From positions 4,451,297-4,515,296 of the forward strand of contig NZ_CP019936.1 of the NCBI RefSeq assembly GCF_002009425.1: a stretch of 64,000 nt of DNA. Direction: 5' to 3'. Each line of letters begins with the position of its first letter. The first letter of the stretch is position 1. This document shows positions 42,861 through 52,413 of this stretch, one piece after another. The translations under genes and the position numbers were made by a program. The stretch comes from Thiosocius teredinicola. Its GTDB lineage: Bacteria; Pseudomonadota; Gammaproteobacteria; Chromatiales; Chromatiaceae. The notes under the pieces were generated by a model. It worked only from the letters and a program-made list of their open reading frames with translations. It ran no database searches and was not told the origin of the DNA.

Positions 42861-43700
42861 GTGGCCGACTTTGCGATCGGTGACATCCAAGGCTGTTACG
42901 ACGAACTGCGGCGCGCACTCGACGAGGTAGCGTTCGATGCCGCGAAAGATCGCCTGTGGTGTGTCGGCGATCTGGTCAACCGCGGCCCCAAGTCGCTGGA
43001 TGTCTTACGTTTCTTCCGCGACCTTGGCGACAGCGCGATCTGCGTTCTCGGCAACCACGACCTGCACCTGCTGGCGCTCGCCGCCGGCAACGACAAACAT
43101 AAGGAAGACAGCACGCTGACCGACGTCCTCGAGGCGAGCGACCGCGAAGAACTCCTGGACTGGCTGCGCCGACGACCGCTCGCACATTTCGACAGCGAAC
43201 TCGGTTTTCTGATGATCCATGCCGGCCTGCCGCCGCAATGGGATCTGGATACGACACTCACCTGCGCACACGAAGTGGAGTCGGTGCTGTGCAGTGACGA
43301 TCACACCGACTACTTCATGCAGATGTACGGCAACAAACCGCATTGCTGGGACCCATCGCTGCGGGGCATGGACCGCCTGCGCTTCATCACCAACTGCTTC
43401 ACACGGCTACGCTTCTGCGAGCCCGACGGGCGGCTTGCGCTCAAAGAAAAGGGGCCTCCCGGCAGCCAGCAGGCGGGCAGGCTGCCGTGGTTCGAGCACC
43501 CAGAACGCCGCACGCGCGATCAACGCATCGTGTTCGGCCATTGGTCGACGCTCGGTTACCTCGCCGGCGATAACGTCTGGGGGATCGATACCGGCTGCCT
43601 GTGGGGCGGCGCGCTGACAATAATGCGCCTCGACGAAGCGTCACCCACCCCGCACTTCACGCGCTGCCAGGGTCAGCAGGACCCGACAAGATTCAGCTAA
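42861..43700 (+). CDS. apaH: Symmetrical bis(5'-nucleosyl)-tetraphosphatase
   Basis: A 279-residue metallophosphatase that splits Ap4A and related dinucleotides into two NDPs and removes NAD-like or Np4 caps from RNA. Motifs are IGDIQGCYDELRRALD, VGDLVNRGPKSLDVLRF, VLGNHDLHLLALA and IHAGLPPQWD, with the later His in FGHWSTLGY. The start codon is GTG, preceded by GGGGAG. It lies 24 bp after apaG and is followed by the AIM24-family gene after 18 bp. Confidence 0.97.
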   Translation: MADFAIGDIQGCYDELRRALDEVAFDAAKDRLWCVGDLVNRGPKSLDVLRFFRDLGDSAICVLGNHDLHLLALAAGNDKHKEDSTLTDVLEASDREELLDWLRRRPLAHFDSELGFLMIHAGLPPQWDLDTTLTCAHEVESVLCSDDHTDYFMQMYGNKPHCWDPSLRGMDRLRFITNCFTRLRFCEPDGRLALKEKGPPGSQQAGRLPWFEHPERRTRDQRIVFGHWSTLGYLAGDNVWGIDTGCLWGGALTIMRLDEASPTPHFTRCQGQQDPTRFS

Positions 43701-43718
43701 AGCATTCGGAGATTGGCT

Positions 43719-44480
43719 ATGCGCTGCCACGACATCGAGTACGAGATTCTTGGCTCGGAGATCCAGCTGGTCGAGATCACGCTCGACCCCGGTGAAACTG
43801 CAGTGGCCGAGGCCGGCGCCATGACCTACATGGAGCAGGACATCGGTTTCGACACCCGCATGGGCGACGGCTCCGACCCGGACCAGGGCGTAATGGGCAA
43901 GCTGTTTTCCGCCGGCAAGCGCCTGTTCACCGGCGAATCGATCTTCACCACCCATTTCACCAACAACGGCGACGTCAAGCGCAAGGTCGCGTTCGCCGCC
44001 CCCTACCCCGGCAATGTCGTCGCCCTGGACATGGCCAAGATCGGTCAGCGTATCGTCTGCCAGAAGGACGCCTTCCTGTGCGCTGCGCTCGGCACCAAGA
44101 TCGACATCACCTTTAACCGTCGCCTCGGCAGCGGTCTGTTTGGCGGTGAAGGGTTCATTCTGCAGTCGCTCGAAGGCGACGGCATGGCGTTCATCCAGGC
44201 GGGTGGCACAGTCATCGAAAAGTCGCTGAGCGGCGAAACGCTGCGCGTCGACACCGGATGCCTGGTCGGTTTCAGTGGTGATATCGATTACCGCATCGAG
44301 CGGGCCGGCGGTCTGAAATCGATGGTGTTCGGTGGCGAAGGCCTATTTCTCGCCACCCTGAGCGGCACCGGCCGGGTATGGCTACAGAGCCTGCCGTTTT
44401 CGCGCATGGCCGACCGCATCCTTGCGGCCGCACCGCAAGGCGGTGGCAACGACAAGGGCGAAAGCAGCCTGTTCAGCTAG
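43719..44480 (+). CDS. AIM24/TIGR00266-family protein
   Basis: A 253-residue beta-rich protein of the AIM24 family, whose bacterial members are mostly uncharacterised. Typical blocks are [64 protein letters not shown] and [15 protein letters not shown] trimeric beta-prism fold is known for relatives. There is no signal peptide. GGAG 7 bp upstream sets the start at ATG 43719; an in-frame TTG two codons earlier is not needed. It probably shares the apaGH transcript and is convergent with speD, 4 bp apart. Confidence 0.9.
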   Translation: MRCHDIEYEILGSEIQLVEITLDPGETAVAEAGAMTYMEQDIGFDTRMGDGSDPDQGVMGKLFSAGKRLFTGESIFTTHFTNNGDVKRKVAFAAPYPGNVVALDMAKIGQRIVCQKDAFLCAALGTKIDITFNRRLGSGLFGGEGFILQSLEGDGMAFIQAGGTVIEKSLSGETLRVDTGCLVGFSGDIDYRIERAGGLKSMVFGGEGLFLATLSGTGRVWLQSLPFSRMADRILAAAPQGGGNDKGESSLFS

Positions 44481-44484
44481 CCCG

Positions 44485-45300
44485 TCAGGACAGCTTCATA
44501 CCGCGCGTGACATTGCGCCCGTAGAAGATTTCGAGCATCTCGCGGCGGATCTTCTCAGAGATCGTGCGCTGCTCCTTGGGCGACACATCGTCGACGTCGA
44601 CACCGAACAGGTAGCTGTCGAGGTCGAACTCTTTGAGCATCATCTTGGTGTGGAAGATGTTCTCCTGGTACACATTGACGTCGACCATCTGATAACGCTC
44701 ACGCGTGTCGCGCGCCAGGAAGTTCTGGATCGAATTGATCTTGTGGTCGATGAAATGCTTCTTGCCGTTGACGTCGCGGGTAAACCCGCGCACCCGGTAG
44801 TCCATGATCACGATGTCCGACTCGAACGAGTGGATCAAAAAGTTCAACGCCTTCAGCGGTGAGATGCGCCCGCAGGTCGACACGTCGATATCTGCGCGAA
44901 ACGTCGAAATGCCGTTATCGGGGTGGCTCTCCGGGTAGGTATGCACCGTGATATGGCTCTTGTCGAGGTGACCAACCACCGATTCGGGCAGCGGACCGGG
45001 CGACTCGGAGTTGGAAATCTGTTCGGCGGCAATCGGCTCTTCCGAGATCAATATCGTGACACTGGCACCATGCGGGTCGTAGTCCTGGTGCGCAATATTC
45101 AGCACGTTGGCACCGATGATCTCGGTGACATTGCACAGGATATCGGTCAACCGCTTGGCACTGTACGCCTCGTCGATATACCGGATGTACTGGGTTTCCT
45201 GCTCCGGCGACGCCGCGTAGTTGATGTCGTAGATATTGAAGCTGAGGGTCTTGGTCAGGTTGTTGAACCCATGCAGCTTGAGCTTTTTCGAGCGTGGCAT
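44485..45300 (-). CDS. speD: S-adenosylmethionine decarboxylase proenzyme (E. coli type)
   Basis: A 271-residue pyruvoyl enzyme that supplies decarboxylated AdoMet for spermidine synthesis. Autocleavage occurs at the Lys-Ser bond in [18 protein letters not shown], giving the pyruvoyl group on the alpha chain. It is very close to E. coli SpeD over the entire length ([62 protein letters not shown]). The ATG at 45300 aligns with the E. coli start; a frame 15 codons longer has no support. No speE is adjacent. The Shine-Dalgarno sequence is poor. Confidence 0.96.
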   Translation of the reverse strand: MPRSKKLKLHGFNNLTKTLSFNIYDINYAASPEQETQYIRYIDEAYSAKRLTDILCNVTEIIGANVLNIAHQDYDPHGASVTILISEEPIAAEQISNSESPGPLPESVVGHLDKSHITVHTYPESHPDNGISTFRADIDVSTCGRISPLKALNFLIHSFESDIVIMDYRVRGFTRDVNGKKHFIDHKINSIQNFLARDTRERYQMVDVNVYQENIFHTKMMLKEFDLDSYLFGVDVDDVSPKEQRTISEKIRREMLEIFYGRNVTRGMKLS

Positions 45301-45369
45301 TTGCGCGCGCACCAGACGAAAAAAAGGGCCGACAAAATACGCCAAACCCGCTGGCCGGACAAGTAATTA

Positions 45370-45477
45370 ATCCAGGAGCTCCTCGGGCATGAACTTGACG
45401 TACTCGGCTGGCTGGTGAGCGTTCAGGGGCAGGCGCGCCCCGCGGGGAATGGTCTCACCCCTTTTCCAAGAGGCGGA
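45370..45477 (-). other. In-frame 36-codon continuation after the VOC gene's TAG stop
   Basis: Past the TAG at 45478-45480 the VOC frame stays open for 36 codons and ends at TAA 45367-45369. The encoded tail (for example RLPLNAHQPAEYVKFMPEE) looks protein-like. It may be read-through, a decayed C-terminus, a sequencing error, or chance in GC-rich DNA. There is no separate start codon with a ribosome site in this frame. Confidence 0.3.
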
Positions 45478-45894
45478 CTAGCGGCGCTCGCTTTCCCACT
45501 GCGATACCGGCGGATGATGAATCATCTGCACCAGGGTTCCATCCGGATCGTAGCAATAAAAGCTGCGCGCACCGTCGCGATGCGTGCGCGGTTCGGTGCG
45601 CATCCGCACCTGGTGATCGCGCAACCAGGCGAACCACTGATCGACGGCGTCCGGGCTGTCGAGAAAGAAACCGATATGGTCCAGACGCTGCACCGATTCG
45701 TCGCGCGCCGCATTCGGATCGGCCTGGTGTAGTGCGAGGTTGTCACCGCCTGAGGTCAGATAGACGTTTTGTTCATCTGGCCGCCACTCGACCTGCATCC
45801 CCAGCAACTCGACATAGAACCGCTCGCAGTCCGCCAAATCGCGTACGAACAACGCAACATGCCGCATGCCGTAACCGATCGAAGGACGGGTCAT
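45478..45894 (-). CDS. VOC (glyoxalase/bleomycin-resistance) family protein
   Basis: A 138-residue single-domain VOC protein. The paired beta-alpha-beta-beta-beta units are visible: MRHVALFVRDLADCERFYVELLGMQVEW (metal His in RHVAL), NLALHQAD, RLDHIGFFLDSPDAVDQWFAWL (second metal His) and RSFYCYDPDGTLVQMIH (metal Glu position occupied by Gln or a nearby residue). The substrate is unknown. Its ATG overlaps the OsmC gene's stop by 4 bp (ATGA). An in-frame tail follows the stop codon and is listed separately. Confidence 0.88.
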   Translation of the reverse strand: MTRPSIGYGMRHVALFVRDLADCERFYVELLGMQVEWRPDEQNVYLTSGGDNLALHQADPNAARDESVQRLDHIGFFLDSPDAVDQWFAWLRDHQVRMRTEPRTHRDGARSFYCYDPDGTLVQMIHHPPVSQWESERR

Positions 45895-46310
45895 TCGACG
45901 TCGACGAGCTCGAAATCGTGAGTGATCTCGGCGGTCGCGCCGAGCATGATTGAGGCAGAGCAATACTTTTCTGCGCTCAGCGCGACTGCGCGCTCAACGG
46001 CTTTTGCCGACAGCCCTTTGCCGCCCACGCGAAAATGCGCGTGAATTTTAGTAAAGACCTTCGGGTCACTGTCCGCCCGCTGGGCCTCCAGTTCCACCTC
46101 GCAGAACGACACCTCGTGGCGTCCCTTCTTAAGAATGTGCAGCACGTCGAACTCGGTGCAGCCGCCCATACCAAGCAGCAGCATCTCCATCGGACGCACG
46201 CCCAGATTGCGTCCGCCATGCTCCGGCGGACCGTCCATCACGACCGCATGACCGCTGTCTGACTCGCCCAGCATGGTCACACCATCAACCCACTTAATTC
46301 TCGCTTTCAT
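45891..46310 (-). CDS. OsmC-family protein, YhfA-like
   Basis: A 139-residue protein closest in pattern to E. coli YhfA (ARIKWVDGVTMLGESDSGH; PMEMLLLGMGGC; SAEKYCSASIML). The two conserved OsmC Cys, in GGC and EKYC, are present, so thiol-dependent peroxidase activity is possible. As in E. coli it is divergent from crp, with 98 bp between. The ATG at 46310 matches the YhfA start; one five codons upstream is less likely. The VOC gene is coupled downstream. Confidence 0.92.
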   Translation of the reverse strand: MKARIKWVDGVTMLGESDSGHAVVMDGPPEHGGRNLGVRPMEMLLLGMGGCTEFDVLHILKKGRHEVSFCEVELEAQRADSDPKVFTKIHAHFRVGGKGLSAKAVERAVALSAEKYCSASIMLGATAEITHDFELVDVE

Positions 46311-46408
46311 AGGGCGATACGTCACAAAAACCAGGGAAGGAGGCTAACATAGTTCGACAAGCCCTATCAGCCTGCATAGAATCTCGACATCTTCTGGAAC
46401 GAAAAGCA

Positions 46409-47080
46409 ATGCCGCAGACCAATCCATACAGCATCGCGCAACCACCTCCCCGCGAACCGGACTGGCTCAAACCTTTCCTGGCACATTGCCACCGCCGGCG
46501 TTACCCGGCGAAAACGGATTTCATTCATCCCGGCGATGCCGCCGACAGCCTGTTTTACCTGGTTTCGGGCCAGGTCACCGTGTTCCTCGAGGACGAGGAT
46601 GGCCGCGAGATCATTCTCACCTACCTGAACAAAGGTGATTTCATCGGCGAGATGGGGCTGTTCATGCCGATGCCGAAGCGCTCGGTGATGGTGCGTACGC
46701 GCAGCTCTTGCGAGCTGGCAGAGATCTCGTACAACAAACTTGAGCAGTTGTTCGAGGGCGACCTGCGGCCGCATACCAAAGACATCCTGTACGCGATCGG
46801 CAGGCAGCTGACCGAGCGCCTCGAGGCTACCAGTCAGAAGGTAAGCCACCTCGCGTTTCTCGATGTGACCGGCCGTATCGCCGGCACGCTGCTCGAGTTG
46901 TGCAAACAGCCCGATGCCATGACCCACCCCGACGGCATGCAGATCCGCATCACCCGTCAGGAAATCGGTCGCATCGTCGGCTGCTCACGCGAGATGGCGG
47001 GACGCGTACTCAAAGATCTCGAAGAGCGTGGTTTGATCCACGTGAAAGGCAAGACGATCGTCGTGTTCGGCACGCGCTGA
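46409..47080 (+). CDS. crp: cAMP receptor protein (Crp/Vfr)
   Basis: A 223-residue transcription regulator, close to E. coli Crp and Pseudomonas Vfr. cAMP-contact residues are kept: GEMGLF, then RS in PKRSVMVR, and the TS pair in [19 protein letters not shown]. The recognition helix reads [11 protein letters not shown], with Arg, Glu and Arg at the positions that read TGTGA half-sites, so a standard Crp operator is expected. The C-terminus ([10 protein letters not shown]) matches E. coli. The N-terminus is about 13 residues longer than in E. coli. No adenylate cyclase gene is in the window. Confidence 0.96.
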   Translation: MPQTNPYSIAQPPPREPDWLKPFLAHCHRRRYPAKTDFIHPGDAADSLFYLVSGQVTVFLEDEDGREIILTYLNKGDFIGEMGLFMPMPKRSVMVRTRSSCELAEISYNKLEQLFEGDLRPHTKDILYAIGRQLTERLEATSQKVSHLAFLDVTGRIAGTLLELCKQPDAMTHPDGMQIRITRQEIGRIVGCSREMAGRVLKDLEERGLIHVKGKTIVVFGTR

Positions 47081-47123
47081 GCGTTGCGCCTATCGGCCCG
47101 TCGGGCTCTCCGGCGGGCAACGC
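47081..47123. other. Imperfect hairpin at the crp/trpC convergent junction
   Basis: GCGTTGC directly after the crp stop pairs with GCAACGC at 47117-47123, enclosing a second GC-rich stem (GCCCGTCGG region with CCGGCGGGC). There is no T-run on either strand. It may separate the crp and trp transcripts. Confidence 0.4.
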
Positions 47124-47154
47124 CCACCCACCACCGCTGCCGTGAAGCACCTGT

Positions 47155-47952
47155 TCAGGCGAACAGGGCTGCCAGTTTTGCGCCTGGGTCGTCGGCACGC
47201 ATGAATGCCTCGCCGACGAGAAAGGTGTGCACCTGATGTTGGCGCATCAACGCCACATCTTCGGGTGACAGGATGCCGCTCTCGGTGACAACCAGGCGAT
47301 CCGATGGAATGCGACCGAGCAGATCCAAGGTGGTCTGAAGACTCACCTCGAAGGTGCGCAGGTTACGGTTGTTGATACCGATCAGCCGATTGCTGGTCGT
47401 CAGGGCACGCTCGAGTTCCTCCCCATCGTGCACTTCAATCAGCACATCCATACCGAGTTCATGCGCCTGATCATTGAGGCTATGCAATTGTCGGTCATCC
47501 AGGCAGGCCGCGATCAGCAGGATGCAATCCGCACCGATCGCCCGCGCTTCGGCGACCTGGTAGGGATCGACGATGAAATCCTTGCGAATGACCGGCAATG
47601 AACACGCGGCCCGCGCCTCTTGCAGATAGGCGTCGCCGCCCTGAAAGAAATCGACATCGGTCAGCACCGACAGGCAGGCCGCACCGCCGTCGGCGTAACT
47701 GCGGGCGATCGCCGCCGGCCGGAAATCTTCGCGCAATACGCCTTTCGACGGTGAAGCCTTCTTGATCTCGGCGATCACCGCGGCCCGCCCGGCATCCACC
47801 TTGTTCTGCAATGCACGCACGAAGCCACGCGGCCGATCCGCATCCGCTGCGGCTGCCAGCACGCTGTCGTAGTCTTTCGCGGTGCGTCGCTCAGCAATCT
47901 CTTCATGCTTGCGCGCAACGATCTTCTTCAGAATATCCGGGGTGTCGGTCAT
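47155..47952 (-). CDS. trpC: Indole-3-glycerol phosphate synthase
   Basis: A 265-residue TIM-barrel enzyme that closes the indole ring in tryptophan synthesis. Diagnostic blocks are [16 protein letters not shown] (catalytic Lys), [27 protein letters not shown] (catalytic Lys), [22 protein letters not shown] and VTESGI. It is a monofunctional form without a TrpF fusion. It is the last gene of trpEGDC; 48 bp separate it from trpD. Confidence 0.97.
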   Translation of the reverse strand: MTDTPDILKKIVARKHEEIAERRTAKDYDSVLAAAADADRPRGFVRALQNKVDAGRAAVIAEIKKASPSKGVLREDFRPAAIARSYADGGAACLSVLTDVDFFQGGDAYLQEARAACSLPVIRKDFIVDPYQVAEARAIGADCILLIAACLDDRQLHSLNDQAHELGMDVLIEVHDGEELERALTTSNRLIGINNRNLRTFEVSLQTTLDLLGRIPSDRLVVTESGILSPEDVALMRQHQVHTFLVGEAFMRADDPGAKLAALFA

Positions 47953-48000
47953 CGCTGGTACTTGTTGTTGTGGCTCGCGGCTCGCCCTGGCTGCGGCAAA

Positions 48001-49023
48001 TTATTCGAAACTCTGGGTCAGCACCACCAACCGATCGAGACGCTTGCGCGCCTCACCCGAGGCAATCGCCTTGTCCGCCATCTCGATGCCCTTCTTCAGG
48101 CTGTCTGCAACGCCGGCCACGTAGATCGCAGCGCCCGCATTCAGCATCACGATATCGCGTGCAGCACCGGGGGTGTCGTCGAGCACATCATGGATGATGC
48201 GGACGCTCTCTTTCGGGTCCGCCGCGCGAATCAGATCGAGCGACTGGCGCTTCACGCCGAAGTCCTCAGGCTGAATGGAAAAACGCCGAACGCTGCCGTC
48301 CTTGAGTTCGGCGACCTCGGTCTTGTCGCCGATGCTGATCTCATCCAGCCCGTCGACCGAGTGCACGACCATCACGTGTCGCGCGCCCAGCTTGTGTAGC
48401 ACCTCGGCCATGGTTTCCAGCAACTCGTCGCTGAACACGCCCATCATCAAGTTGGGCACGCCCGCCGGATTGGTCAGCGGGCCGAGCACGTTGAAGATGG
48501 TGCGCACGCCCATCTCGCGTCGCGGACCGATCGCATGCTTCATCGCGCTGTGATGCCCGGGGGCGAACATGAATCCGACACCGGCATCACGCACACACTG
48601 GGCGACCTGATCGGACGAGAGGTCCAGACGCAGGCCGGCTGTTTCGAGCGCATCGGCACTACCGGACTTGCTCGAGACCGAGCGGTTGCCGTGCTTCGCG
48701 ACGTGACAGCCCGCCGCCGCGGCGACGAACATGCTTGCCGTCGACACGTTGAACGTGCCGGATGCGTCACCGCCGGTGCCGACGATATCGACCGCATGGT
48801 CGAGACCACCGATGTCGACACCCGATGCCAACTCGCGCATCACCGCGGCTGCCGCAGCGATTTCAGCCACCGTTTCGCCTTTCATGCGCAGGCCGATCAA
48901 GAACCCACCGATCTGCGCCGGCGTGGCGCCACCGGTCATGATGGTGCGCATGACCTCGGTCATTTCATCTGCACTCAGGTCGCGGCGCTCGAGCACGCGC
49001 GCTATGGCTTGTTTGATATCCAT
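48001..49023 (-). CDS. trpD: Anthranilate phosphoribosyltransferase
   Basis: A 340-residue enzyme that adds phosphoribose to anthranilate. The family motifs VGTGGDASGTFNVSTASMFVAAAAG (PRPP loop), KHGNRSVSSKSGSADALE, FAPGHHSAMKHAIGPRREMGVRTIFNVLGPLTNP and VHSVDGLDEIS are complete. It is separate from trpG, unlike the fused E. coli enzyme. It lies 57 bp downstream of trpG. Confidence 0.98.
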   Translation of the reverse strand: MDIKQAIARVLERRDLSADEMTEVMRTIMTGGATPAQIGGFLIGLRMKGETVAEIAAAAAVMRELASGVDIGGLDHAVDIVGTGGDASGTFNVSTASMFVAAAAGCHVAKHGNRSVSSKSGSADALETAGLRLDLSSDQVAQCVRDAGVGFMFAPGHHSAMKHAIGPRREMGVRTIFNVLGPLTNPAGVPNLMMGVFSDELLETMAEVLHKLGARHVMVVHSVDGLDEISIGDKTEVAELKDGSVRRFSIQPEDFGVKRQSLDLIRAADPKESVRIIHDVLDDTPGAARDIVMLNAGAAIYVAGVADSLKKGIEMADKAIASGEARKRLDRLVVLTQSFE

Positions 49024-49080
49024 CGTGGCGACTCTCTGTTTATTGGTCTCGGACAGCGTCGCGCTGCCGGTTTTGTTGAA

Positions 49081-49659
49081 CTAACGCCCTTGAAGAAAAT
49101 TCTTCAACATCTGATGGCCGTGCTCGGTAAGGATCGACTCGGGGTGAAACTGCACACCCTGAACATCGAGCTCGCGGTGGCGCACGCCCATGATCTCGTC
49201 GATCTCACCATCGATCTGCGTCCACGCCGTGATCTCCAGACAATCAGGTAGCGTGGTCCGCTCAATGATCAACGAATGATAGCGCGTCGCCTCGAACGGA
49301 TTCGGCAGATCACTGAACACGCCCACCGATTTGTGATGGATCGGTGACGTCTTGCCGTGCATGACCTCACGTGCGTGCACGATATTGCCGCCAAATGCCT
49401 GGCCGATAGACTGGTGACCGAGACACACGCCCAGGATCGGGATCCTGCCGGCGAACGCCTCGATAGCCGCCACCGAAACGCCCGCCTCGGTCGGCGTACA
49501 AGGCCCCGGCGAGATCACCAGGTGATCCGGCTTGAGCGCCTCGATACCGGCAACATCGATCTCGTCGTTACGCAGCACCTTCACGTCGGCGCCGAGCTCG
49601 CCGAAGTACTGCACGATGTTGAACGTGAAGGAGTCGTAGTTATCGATCATCAACAACAT
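49081..49659 (-). CDS. trpG: Anthranilate synthase glutaminase subunit (possibly shared with PabB)
   Basis: A 192-residue class I glutamine amidotransferase. Catalytic residues are evident: the nucleophile in [15 protein letters not shown] and the His/Glu pair in [10 protein letters not shown]; the oxyanion region is [11 protein letters not shown]. It supplies ammonia to TrpE, encoded 2 bp upstream, and may also serve PabB (PabA activity), as in many gammaproteobacteria with one such gene. Confidence 0.97.
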   Translation of the reverse strand: MLLMIDNYDSFTFNIVQYFGELGADVKVLRNDEIDVAGIEALKPDHLVISPGPCTPTEAGVSVAAIEAFAGRIPILGVCLGHQSIGQAFGGNIVHAREVMHGKTSPIHHKSVGVFSDLPNPFEATRYHSLIIERTTLPDCLEITAWTQIDGEIDEIMGVRHRELDVQGVQFHPESILTEHGHQMLKNFLQGR

Positions 49660-49661
49660 GA

Positions 49662-51164
49662 TCAGCCCTCCTTCTCGTCACACGGCAGTTGCGTGTCCAG
49701 ACCGGCCTCAGCCAACGCCACGGCGCGAAAGACTGCGCGCCCCTTGTTCATTGTCTCTTTCCATTCGAGCTCGGGGCGGGAATCGGCCACCACCCCGGCA
49801 CCAGCCTGGATATGTAGCTGCCCACCCTTGATCACCGCGGTACGGATCGCGATCGCCGTATCCATGTTGCCGTTCCACGAGATGTAGCCCACGGCGCCCG
49901 AATACACACCACGCTTGACCGGCTCGAGTTCATCGATGATCTCCATCGCACGGATCTTCGGCGCGCCCGATACGGTGCCGGCCGGAAAGGTCGCACGCAG
50001 CACATCGATCGCGCTCAGTTCCGGGCGCAACTGGCCGGTTACGTTGGAAACGATATGCATGACATGCGAGTAACGCTCGACGACCATCTTGTCGGTCAGT
50101 TGTACCGTGCCTACCTGGGCGACCCGGCCGGTGTCGTTGCGCCCGAGGTCGATCAGCATCAGGTGCTCGGCGAGTTCTTTCGGATCGGCGAGCAGTTCGT
50201 CTTCGAGCGCCTTGTCCTCGGCGTCCGTGTGGCCGCGTCGGCGGGTTCCGGCAATCGGTCGCACCGTGACCTCGCCATCTTCCAGTCGCACCAGGATCTC
50301 CGGCGACGAACCCACGATCTGAAAATCGCCGAGGTCGAGGAAGTACATATAAGGTGACGGATTCAGGCCACGCAAGGCGCGATAAAGGTCGAGCGGTCGC
50401 GCCGCGAACGGAATCGACAGGCGTTGCGAGATGACAACCTGCATGCAATCGCCATCGAGTATGTATTGCTTGATGCGCTCGACAGCCTGCTTGAAACCGT
50501 CTTCGGTAAAGCCCGAGACAAAATCGGATTCGCTGATGGTTCGTGTGCTGTCACTGCGATGGCGTGGCGCACCCTGCTGCATGCGCTCGATCAATCCAGC
50601 TATACGTCGGCGTGTGCCGTCCAAGGTATCGCCACGATCGAGATCGGCATGCACGATCAGGTACATCCGCCCGCTCAGGTTATCGAACACCACGACTTCG
50701 TCTGACACCATCAACAGGATATCGGGACACCCCAGCGGATCGGACTTCTCCGGGTTTCGCAGTTTCGGTTCTACATAGGCCACGGTGTCGTAGCCGAAAT
50801 AACCGACCAGGCCGCCGGTGAAACGCGGCAGGCCGTCGAGTTCGGCAACCCGGTAACGCGATTTGAACGTCTCGACGAACTCGAGTGGGTCGTCGACCTG
50901 CGCCGATTCAACCTCGACACCGTCGGTCTCAACGCTGACCCGGTTACCGTCGACGCGCAACAGCGTTTTGCACGGCAGCCCGATAATCGAATAGCGGCCC
51001 CACTTTTCACCGCCCTGCACGGATTCGAACAGAAAGCCGAACGGGCCGTCGACGAGCTTGAGATAGACACTGAGGGGGGTATCGAGGTCTGCCAATACCT
51101 CGCACACCACGGGAATGCGGTTATAGCCCTGCGCGGCCAGGGCGGCGAATTTTTCCGGGGTCAT
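49662..51164 (-). CDS. trpE: Anthranilate synthase component I
   Basis: A 500-residue chorismate-utilising enzyme. The Trp feedback site near the N-terminus ([27 protein letters not shown]) and the catalytic C-terminal blocks ([54 protein letters not shown]) are intact. It heads the trpEGDC operon. No leader peptide with tandem Trp codons was recognised in the upstream gap, so control by attenuation cannot be shown. Confidence 0.98.
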   Translation of the reverse strand: MTPEKFAALAAQGYNRIPVVCEVLADLDTPLSVYLKLVDGPFGFLFESVQGGEKWGRYSIIGLPCKTLLRVDGNRVSVETDGVEVESAQVDDPLEFVETFKSRYRVAELDGLPRFTGGLVGYFGYDTVAYVEPKLRNPEKSDPLGCPDILLMVSDEVVVFDNLSGRMYLIVHADLDRGDTLDGTRRRIAGLIERMQQGAPRHRSDSTRTISESDFVSGFTEDGFKQAVERIKQYILDGDCMQVVISQRLSIPFAARPLDLYRALRGLNPSPYMYFLDLGDFQIVGSSPEILVRLEDGEVTVRPIAGTRRRGHTDAEDKALEDELLADPKELAEHLMLIDLGRNDTGRVAQVGTVQLTDKMVVERYSHVMHIVSNVTGQLRPELSAIDVLRATFPAGTVSGAPKIRAMEIIDELEPVKRGVYSGAVGYISWNGNMDTAIAIRTAVIKGGQLHIQAGAGVVADSRPELEWKETMNKGRAVFRAVALAEAGLDTQLPCDEKEG

Positions 51165-51481
51165 TGATCACTCCACACAATAAGACACTGAAACACGAGC
51201 AGAAAGTCGGCTCAGCCGCGCCATCGCGTGTCAGGTAGGTACGTCTCGTTGTGTGTGAAGTGCTGCATGGTCCGAATTAATTGGAATACGAATTTCGAGC
51301 GCCTACCTTAGCCAAAAACCTGGGCATCGCCAAGGCTGGCAAACAGGATGCCGAGCGCCTCTTAAAATCGTTTGACATTTTAGTATTTGCTTATATACTT
51401 TTCCGCCATTGGCACGCTGTATCGCCTGGCGTCCTCTCTGATCCGAGGACACACATACCCAACTCTCTCGGAGATTCGACC
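51165..51481. other. Divergent control region between trpE and the sulfur globule gene
   Basis: This 317-bp gap holds no gene that I can support. Its right half is AT-rich and contains the sgp promoter. The trpE-proximal half shows no obvious operator or attenuator. Confidence 0.5.
51372..51399 (+). promoter_or_regulatory. Near-consensus sigma-70 promoter for the sulfur globule gene
   Basis: A perfect -35 box TTGACA (51372-51377) is separated by 16 bp from TATACT (51394-51399), one base from the -10 consensus, with an A/T-rich stretch just upstream. It leaves a 5' leader of about 75 nt before the ATG. Such a strong core promoter fits an abundant structural protein. Confidence 0.8.
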
Positions 51482-51847
51482 ATGAAAAAGATCATCGCCC
51501 TCGTTGCAGTCCTCGCCTCAGCCCAAGCCTCAGCCTGGTGGGGTAACAACGGTTACAACAATGGCTACAACAACGGCTACGGCTATGGAAACGGCTACAG
51601 CAACGGCGTGATGGACGGTACCGGCGACGCTTCAGGCGAAGGCACCTTCAGCATGAACTTCTCGGGTCGCGGCAACACCAACATGCGCGGCTACGGTAAC
51701 GGCTACGGCTACGGCGATGGCTACGGCCGCGGTTACAACTACAACGCACCGTACGGCTACGCGCCTTACGGCTATGCTCCGTACGGCTACGCTCCTGCCG
51801 CTCCTGCTGCCCCGGCAGCTCCGCAGGCAGCACCTGCTGCTGAGTAA
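51482..51847 (+). CDS. Sulfur globule envelope protein
   Basis: A 121-residue secreted protein. A signal peptide ([18 protein letters not shown]) precedes a Gly/Tyr/Asn-rich mature chain beginning [11 protein letters not shown], with MNFSGRGN in the middle, tandem YGYAP units and an Ala/Pro-rich tail. This composition and order match sulfur globule proteins of Allochromatium and Thiocapsa, which form the protein shell around intracellular (periplasm-derived) sulfur droplets. It fits with soxB in the same window: organisms without SoxCD store the sulfane sulfur in globules. The ATG at 51482 has GGAG 7 bp upstream, a strong promoter and a bidirectional terminator downstream. Confidence 0.9.
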   Translation: MKKIIALVAVLASAQASAWWGNNGYNNGYNNGYGYGNGYSNGVMDGTGDASGEGTFSMNFSGRGNTNMRGYGNGYGYGDGYGRGYNYNAPYGYAPYGYAPYGYAPAAPAAPAAPQAAPAAE

Positions 51848-51885
51848 TTCGATCTGCGGATCGGGCCGGATCACTTCCGGCCACA

Positions 51886-51915
51886 AAAAACCCCGCACCC
51901 ATGTGCGGGGTTTTT
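51886..51915. terminator. Bidirectional Rho-independent terminator after the sulfur globule gene
   Basis: A perfect 13-bp stem (AAAAACCCCGCAC with its complement) with a 4-nt loop has T-runs on both strands. It lies 38 bp after the sgp stop and 20 bp beyond the convergent membrane-protein gene, so it serves both. Confidence 0.9.
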
Positions 51916-51935
51916 CGTTTCTAAGGCAAAAAAGG

Positions 51936-52337
51936 CTACTGGTTGTTAAAACCGAAGTCGCGCCGCGCGGCGACGATCGACACCGTGAACCCCGAAATCA
52001 CATCGAGCAAGGCCATCAGCCCGAGAATAAAGAAGGTCGACGTGCCGCAGCCCTCGACGATCAGGAACTCGACCAGGTAGATCACGAAAACCAACGTCGA
52101 CAGGGTGTGATCAAGCACCGACGCCAGGCCGGTTCCGGTCGATTTGAATATCTCGAAGTACAGGATCAGCACGCCGGCCGCGATGAATACGTCGTGCGTC
52201 GTGAAACTCCACTGCGCACCAGACATCAAGCCGATCGAGAACAGCTCGGCGTGCAGGCCAGGGTCAAGGCTGCCCGACATCATCATCAGGTTGTAGACGA
52301 TCAGCGGGACGACAAACAGCGGGAAGGCTCGAATCAT
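51936..52337 (-). CDS. Four-helix membrane protein of unknown function
   Basis: A 133-residue inner-membrane protein with four predicted helices (about 4-22, 45-64, 80-98 and 100-120) and a short charged C-terminus (ARRDFGFNNQ). It shows no enzymatic motif and I do not recognise a named family. It stands between gph and the sulfur globule gene, on the gph strand 76 bp downstream of gph, and may be on the rpe-gph transcript. Confidence 0.75.
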   Translation of the reverse strand: MIRAFPLFVVPLIVYNLMMMSGSLDPGLHAELFSIGLMSGAQWSFTTHDVFIAAGVLILYFEIFKSTGTGLASVLDHTLSTLVFVIYLVEFLIVEGCGTSTFFILGLMALLDVISGFTVSIVAARRDFGFNNQ

Positions 52338-52413
52338 GACGACACCGTGTTACCTGTGAACAGGCCGCCACTGTAGCGCGGCGTGCGAACGCATTCCAAG
52401 CCGGACGGCCGAA

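Noticed and set aside
51165-51300. trp leader peptide and attenuator
   Set aside because: No short frame with tandem Trp codons followed by alternative hairpins was seen upstream of trpE.
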